A stretch of 64,000 nt of DNA from contig JAEWAB010000006.1 of assembly GCA_023391875.1 (NCBI GenBank), positions 186,001-250,000 on the forward strand. Direction: 5' to 3'. The stretch comes from Bacillota bacterium (lineage in GTDB: Bacteria; Bacillota; Clostridia; Oscillospirales; Ruminococcaceae). Of this stretch, positions 62,036 through 64,000 are shown in pieces; the stretch's first letter is position 1; the number at the start of each line of letters is the position of its first letter. The notes below the pieces were generated by a model. That model searched no databases, was not told where the DNA came from, and saw nothing but the letters and a program-made list of their open reading frames with translations. Position numbers and translations under genes: made by a program.

Positions 62036-62073
62036 CGCAAAAAGCAGCCGCTGCATGTAATGCAGCGGCTGCT
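62036..62073 (-). terminator. Intrinsic terminator of the pgi-ATPase operon
   Basis: On the minus strand AGCAGCCGCTGCAT/ATGCAGCGGCTGCT, a perfect 14-bp stem with a 3-nt loop, followed by TTTTGCGTT; 18 nt after the ATPase stop. Confidence 0.9.
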
Positions 62074-62090
62074 AAACACATATCAAAGAC

Positions 62091-62498
62091 TTAGAGGTAT
62101 TTCTTTACACTTTCGGGAAGCTCACAGGAATCGCACGAAACGGTGAAGGTAATCTTGGCGTCGGTGCCCTTGGTGATCTCATCGAGCTTATCGAGGGTTG
62201 CGCCCAGCTCCTCAAGGTTCTTGCCGCCGATCTTTAAAATTCCGTCTACAAATACGTCGGTGATGTCGTAGTTGCCTGCAAACAGACCGGCAACAAAGCC
62301 AAAAAACGCGTCGTAGCCCGAAACTTTGTATTCGTCAATGCTAATCAGCCGAACGGTGTGGTCTATGTCGTAGGTAAGCTTCATGCTCTTTTCAAGGCAG
62401 ACAATGTTACCCTTGGATTCCTTGGTGGCCTTGTTAATCAGCTCGATTAAGGTTTTGGTCTTCCCGGAGCCTTTGTTGCCGACAATCAATTTAATCAT
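62091..62498 (-). CDS. Small P-loop ATP-binding protein
   Basis: A 135-residue protein with Walker A GNKGSGKT (residues 8-15) and a Walker-B-like strand ITDVFVDGI. Similar short proteins in Clostridia are annotated only as ATP-binding; the role is unknown. Ribosome site GGAGG precedes the ATG. It lies 55 nt after pgi and is probably co-transcribed with it. Confidence 0.7.
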   Translation of the reverse strand: MIKLIVGNKGSGKTKTLIELINKATKESKGNIVCLEKSMKLTYDIDHTVRLISIDEYKVSGYDAFFGFVAGLFAGNYDITDVFVDGILKIGGKNLEELGATLDKLDEITKGTDAKITFTVSCDSCELPESVKKYL

Positions 62499-62553
62499 AA
62501 GAATACCTCCAAAATAATTTTGCTATAACGTCATCCGCCGATGGACGGATGAA

Positions 62554-63894
62554 TTATCCGTTAATCAAAGCCTCCAGAGCAGCCTTTTCGCTCTCGTACC
62601 CGGGCTTGCCGAGCAGGGCGAACATGTTCTTTTTGTAGCTTTCAACGCCGGGCTGGTCAAAGGGGTTAACACCAAGGAGATATCCCGAGATGGCACACGC
62701 CTTTTCAAAGAAATAAACCATATACCCGAACTCATGCTCGTTGATTTCGGGCACCTCAAGCACGATGTTGGGCACGTTTCCGCCGGTATGGGCGAGAACG
62801 GTGCCTTCAAAGGCCTTGTGGTTTACAACGCTCATGTTCTGGTTGGAGAGGAAGTTTAAGCCGTCGAAGTTCTCGGCGTCATTTTTAATAAACAGGTCCT
62901 GCTTGGGCTTTTGAATGTCTACCACGGTCTCAAACATCAACCTGGAGCCTTCCTGCACAAACTGACCTAAGGAATGCAGATCGGTCGAGAAGGTAACGGA
63001 GCCCGGGAACAGGCCCTTGTTGTCTTTGCCCTCGCTCTCGCCGAAAAGTTGCTTAAACCATTCCGCCATCATTGCAAACGCGGGGTCGTAGCTCACCAGC
63101 AGCTCCATCGACTTGCCTTTGCGGTAGAGGCAGTTGCGCGCCGCCGCGTATTTATAGCAGTCGTTCTTCTCCATATCGCAAACCGACAGCTCGTCCTGCG
63201 CCGTCTTAGCGCCCTGCATAATGGCGTCGATATCGGCACCCGAAACGGCAATGGGTAAAAGGCCAACCGCGGTGAGCACCGAGAAGCGGCCGCCGACATC
63301 GTCGGGAATCACAAAGGTTTCGTAGCCCTCGCGGTTGCAAAGCTCCTTTAAGGTGCCGCGCGCGGCGTCGGTGGTGCAGAAGATGCGCTCTCGCGCGCCC
63401 TCTTTGCCGTACTTGTTTTCGATGATCTCGCGGAAGATGCGGAAGGCCAGCGCCGGCTCGGTGGTGGTGCCGGACTTGGAGATAACATTGAGCGCAATGT
63501 CCCTGCCCTCGCAGATGGAAAGCAGCTCGTTTAAATAGGTGGGGTTAATGTTGTTGCCCGCAAAGTAGATATCGGGGGTATCCTTTTTTAAGTTATTATA
63601 TAAGGGGGAACGAAGCAGCTCGATGGCGGCTCTGGCGCCTAAGTACGACCCGCCGATACCGATTACGATAAGCACCTGCGAGTTGCTCTGAATTCTGGCA
63701 GCCGCCCGCTTGATGCGCTCAAACTCAAATTTGTTATAGTCGGTGGGCAGGTTTACCCACCCCAGAAAATCGTTGCCAAGGCCGGTTTTGTTGTGTAGCT
63801 TTTCGTGTGCATCCTTTACCTGGCCTTCAAGCGCCCCTACTTCGTGTGCGCCCAGAAAGCCCTTCAAATATTTGCCGTTATACTTAATTGCCAT
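62554..63894 (-). CDS. pgi: Glucose-6-phosphate isomerase
   Basis: A 446-residue isomerase linking glucose-6-phosphate and fructose-6-phosphate in glycolysis. It has GIGGSYLGARAAIEL, SKSGTTTEPALAFR, the active-site Glu region and QPGVESYKKNMFALLG near the C-terminus. GGAGGT is 10 nt before the ATG. About 100 nt of upstream sequence remain in the window, with only a small hairpin (GACGT/ACGTC) visible. Confidence 0.96.
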   Translation of the reverse strand: MAIKYNGKYLKGFLGAHEVGALEGQVKDAHEKLHNKTGLGNDFLGWVNLPTDYNKFEFERIKRAAARIQSNSQVLIVIGIGGSYLGARAAIELLRSPLYNNLKKDTPDIYFAGNNINPTYLNELLSICEGRDIALNVISKSGTTTEPALAFRIFREIIENKYGKEGARERIFCTTDAARGTLKELCNREGYETFVIPDDVGGRFSVLTAVGLLPIAVSGADIDAIMQGAKTAQDELSVCDMEKNDCYKYAAARNCLYRKGKSMELLVSYDPAFAMMAEWFKQLFGESEGKDNKGLFPGSVTFSTDLHSLGQFVQEGSRLMFETVVDIQKPKQDLFIKNDAENFDGLNFLSNQNMSVVNHKAFEGTVLAHTGGNVPNIVLEVPEINEHEFGYMVYFFEKACAISGYLLGVNPFDQPGVESYKKNMFALLGKPGYESEKAALEALING

Positions 63895-64000
63895 TTATGC
63901 TATACCTCCATCTTATAGGGGACACTGCCGATGTGAGCCCCCCGACGTATTAAGACGTCCATCCTTTTCCTATGTCTCTATGGTTCTATATTACCCTAAA

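Noticed and set aside
1..64000. CRISPR arrays, tRNA or rRNA genes, prophage or full insertion sequences
   Set aside because: No regularly spaced repeats, cloverleaf-type sequences, rRNA-like sequence, integrase, transposase or phage structural genes were seen on either strand.

Overview
The window comes from an anaerobic, motile member of the Clostridia, most likely Oscillospirales/Ruminococcaceae-like; no species can be named from sequence alone. The evidence is a Bacillus/Clostridium-type fla/che gene order with FliY in place of FliN, a fliW-csrA pair, [FeFe]-hydrogenase maturases HydE/F/G, an LL-diaminopimelate aminotransferase route to lysine and peptidoglycan, a PadR/DUF1700/DUF4097 operon, and strong Shine-Dalgarno sites throughout. 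Base composition is roughly balanced. I see no rRNA, tRNA, CRISPR array, prophage or full-length insertion sequence.

Positions 1-34.9 kb are the motility island. A long minus-strand operon runs from flgB (29.3 kb) down to a PilZ gene (2.8 kb). It encodes rod, MS ring, export apparatus, hook, motor and switch proteins, then sigma-D, two rod-like proteins, CheC, CheD and FapA. A long leader with a strand-specific hairpin precedes flgB, tandem housekeeping-type promoters lie before fliK, and a palindromic MITE-like element sits between fliH and fliI. A plus-strand pair at 1.0-2.7 kb (FliK-like/FlhB-tail-like) interrupts the series before cheA, whose gene runs off the left edge. Divergently, flgM-flgN-flgK-flgL-yviE is read from a near-consensus sigma-D promoter, followed by fliW-csrA with its own promoter. 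flhF, flhG, fliL, cheW, cheB, cheR, fliD, fliS and flagellin are not in the window.

Positions 34.9-42.0 kb hold an HsmA-like membrane protein, an HD-domain protein, two small genes of 54 and 53 codons, and the H-cluster maturation operon TM1266-hydE-hydG-hydF-aspA. That operon has a strong promoter overlapped by an inverted repeat and a roughly 200-nt leader ending in an intrinsic terminator.

Positions 42.0-47.8 kb hold a VOC protein, a PhzF-like isomerase, a HAD phosphatase, the PadR-DUF1700-DUF4097 envelope-stress-type operon and an AI-2E-type permease.

Positions 47.8-64.0 kb hold core metabolism and housekeeping genes. These are metF with a split cobalamin methionine synthase (separate activation subunit), dapF-dapL, DUF512-der-plsY-gpsA, DUF177-rpmF, an M13 metallopeptidase lipoprotein, a small P-loop ATPase and pgi. 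Promoters and terminators here are unusually easy to read and set the operon boundaries.
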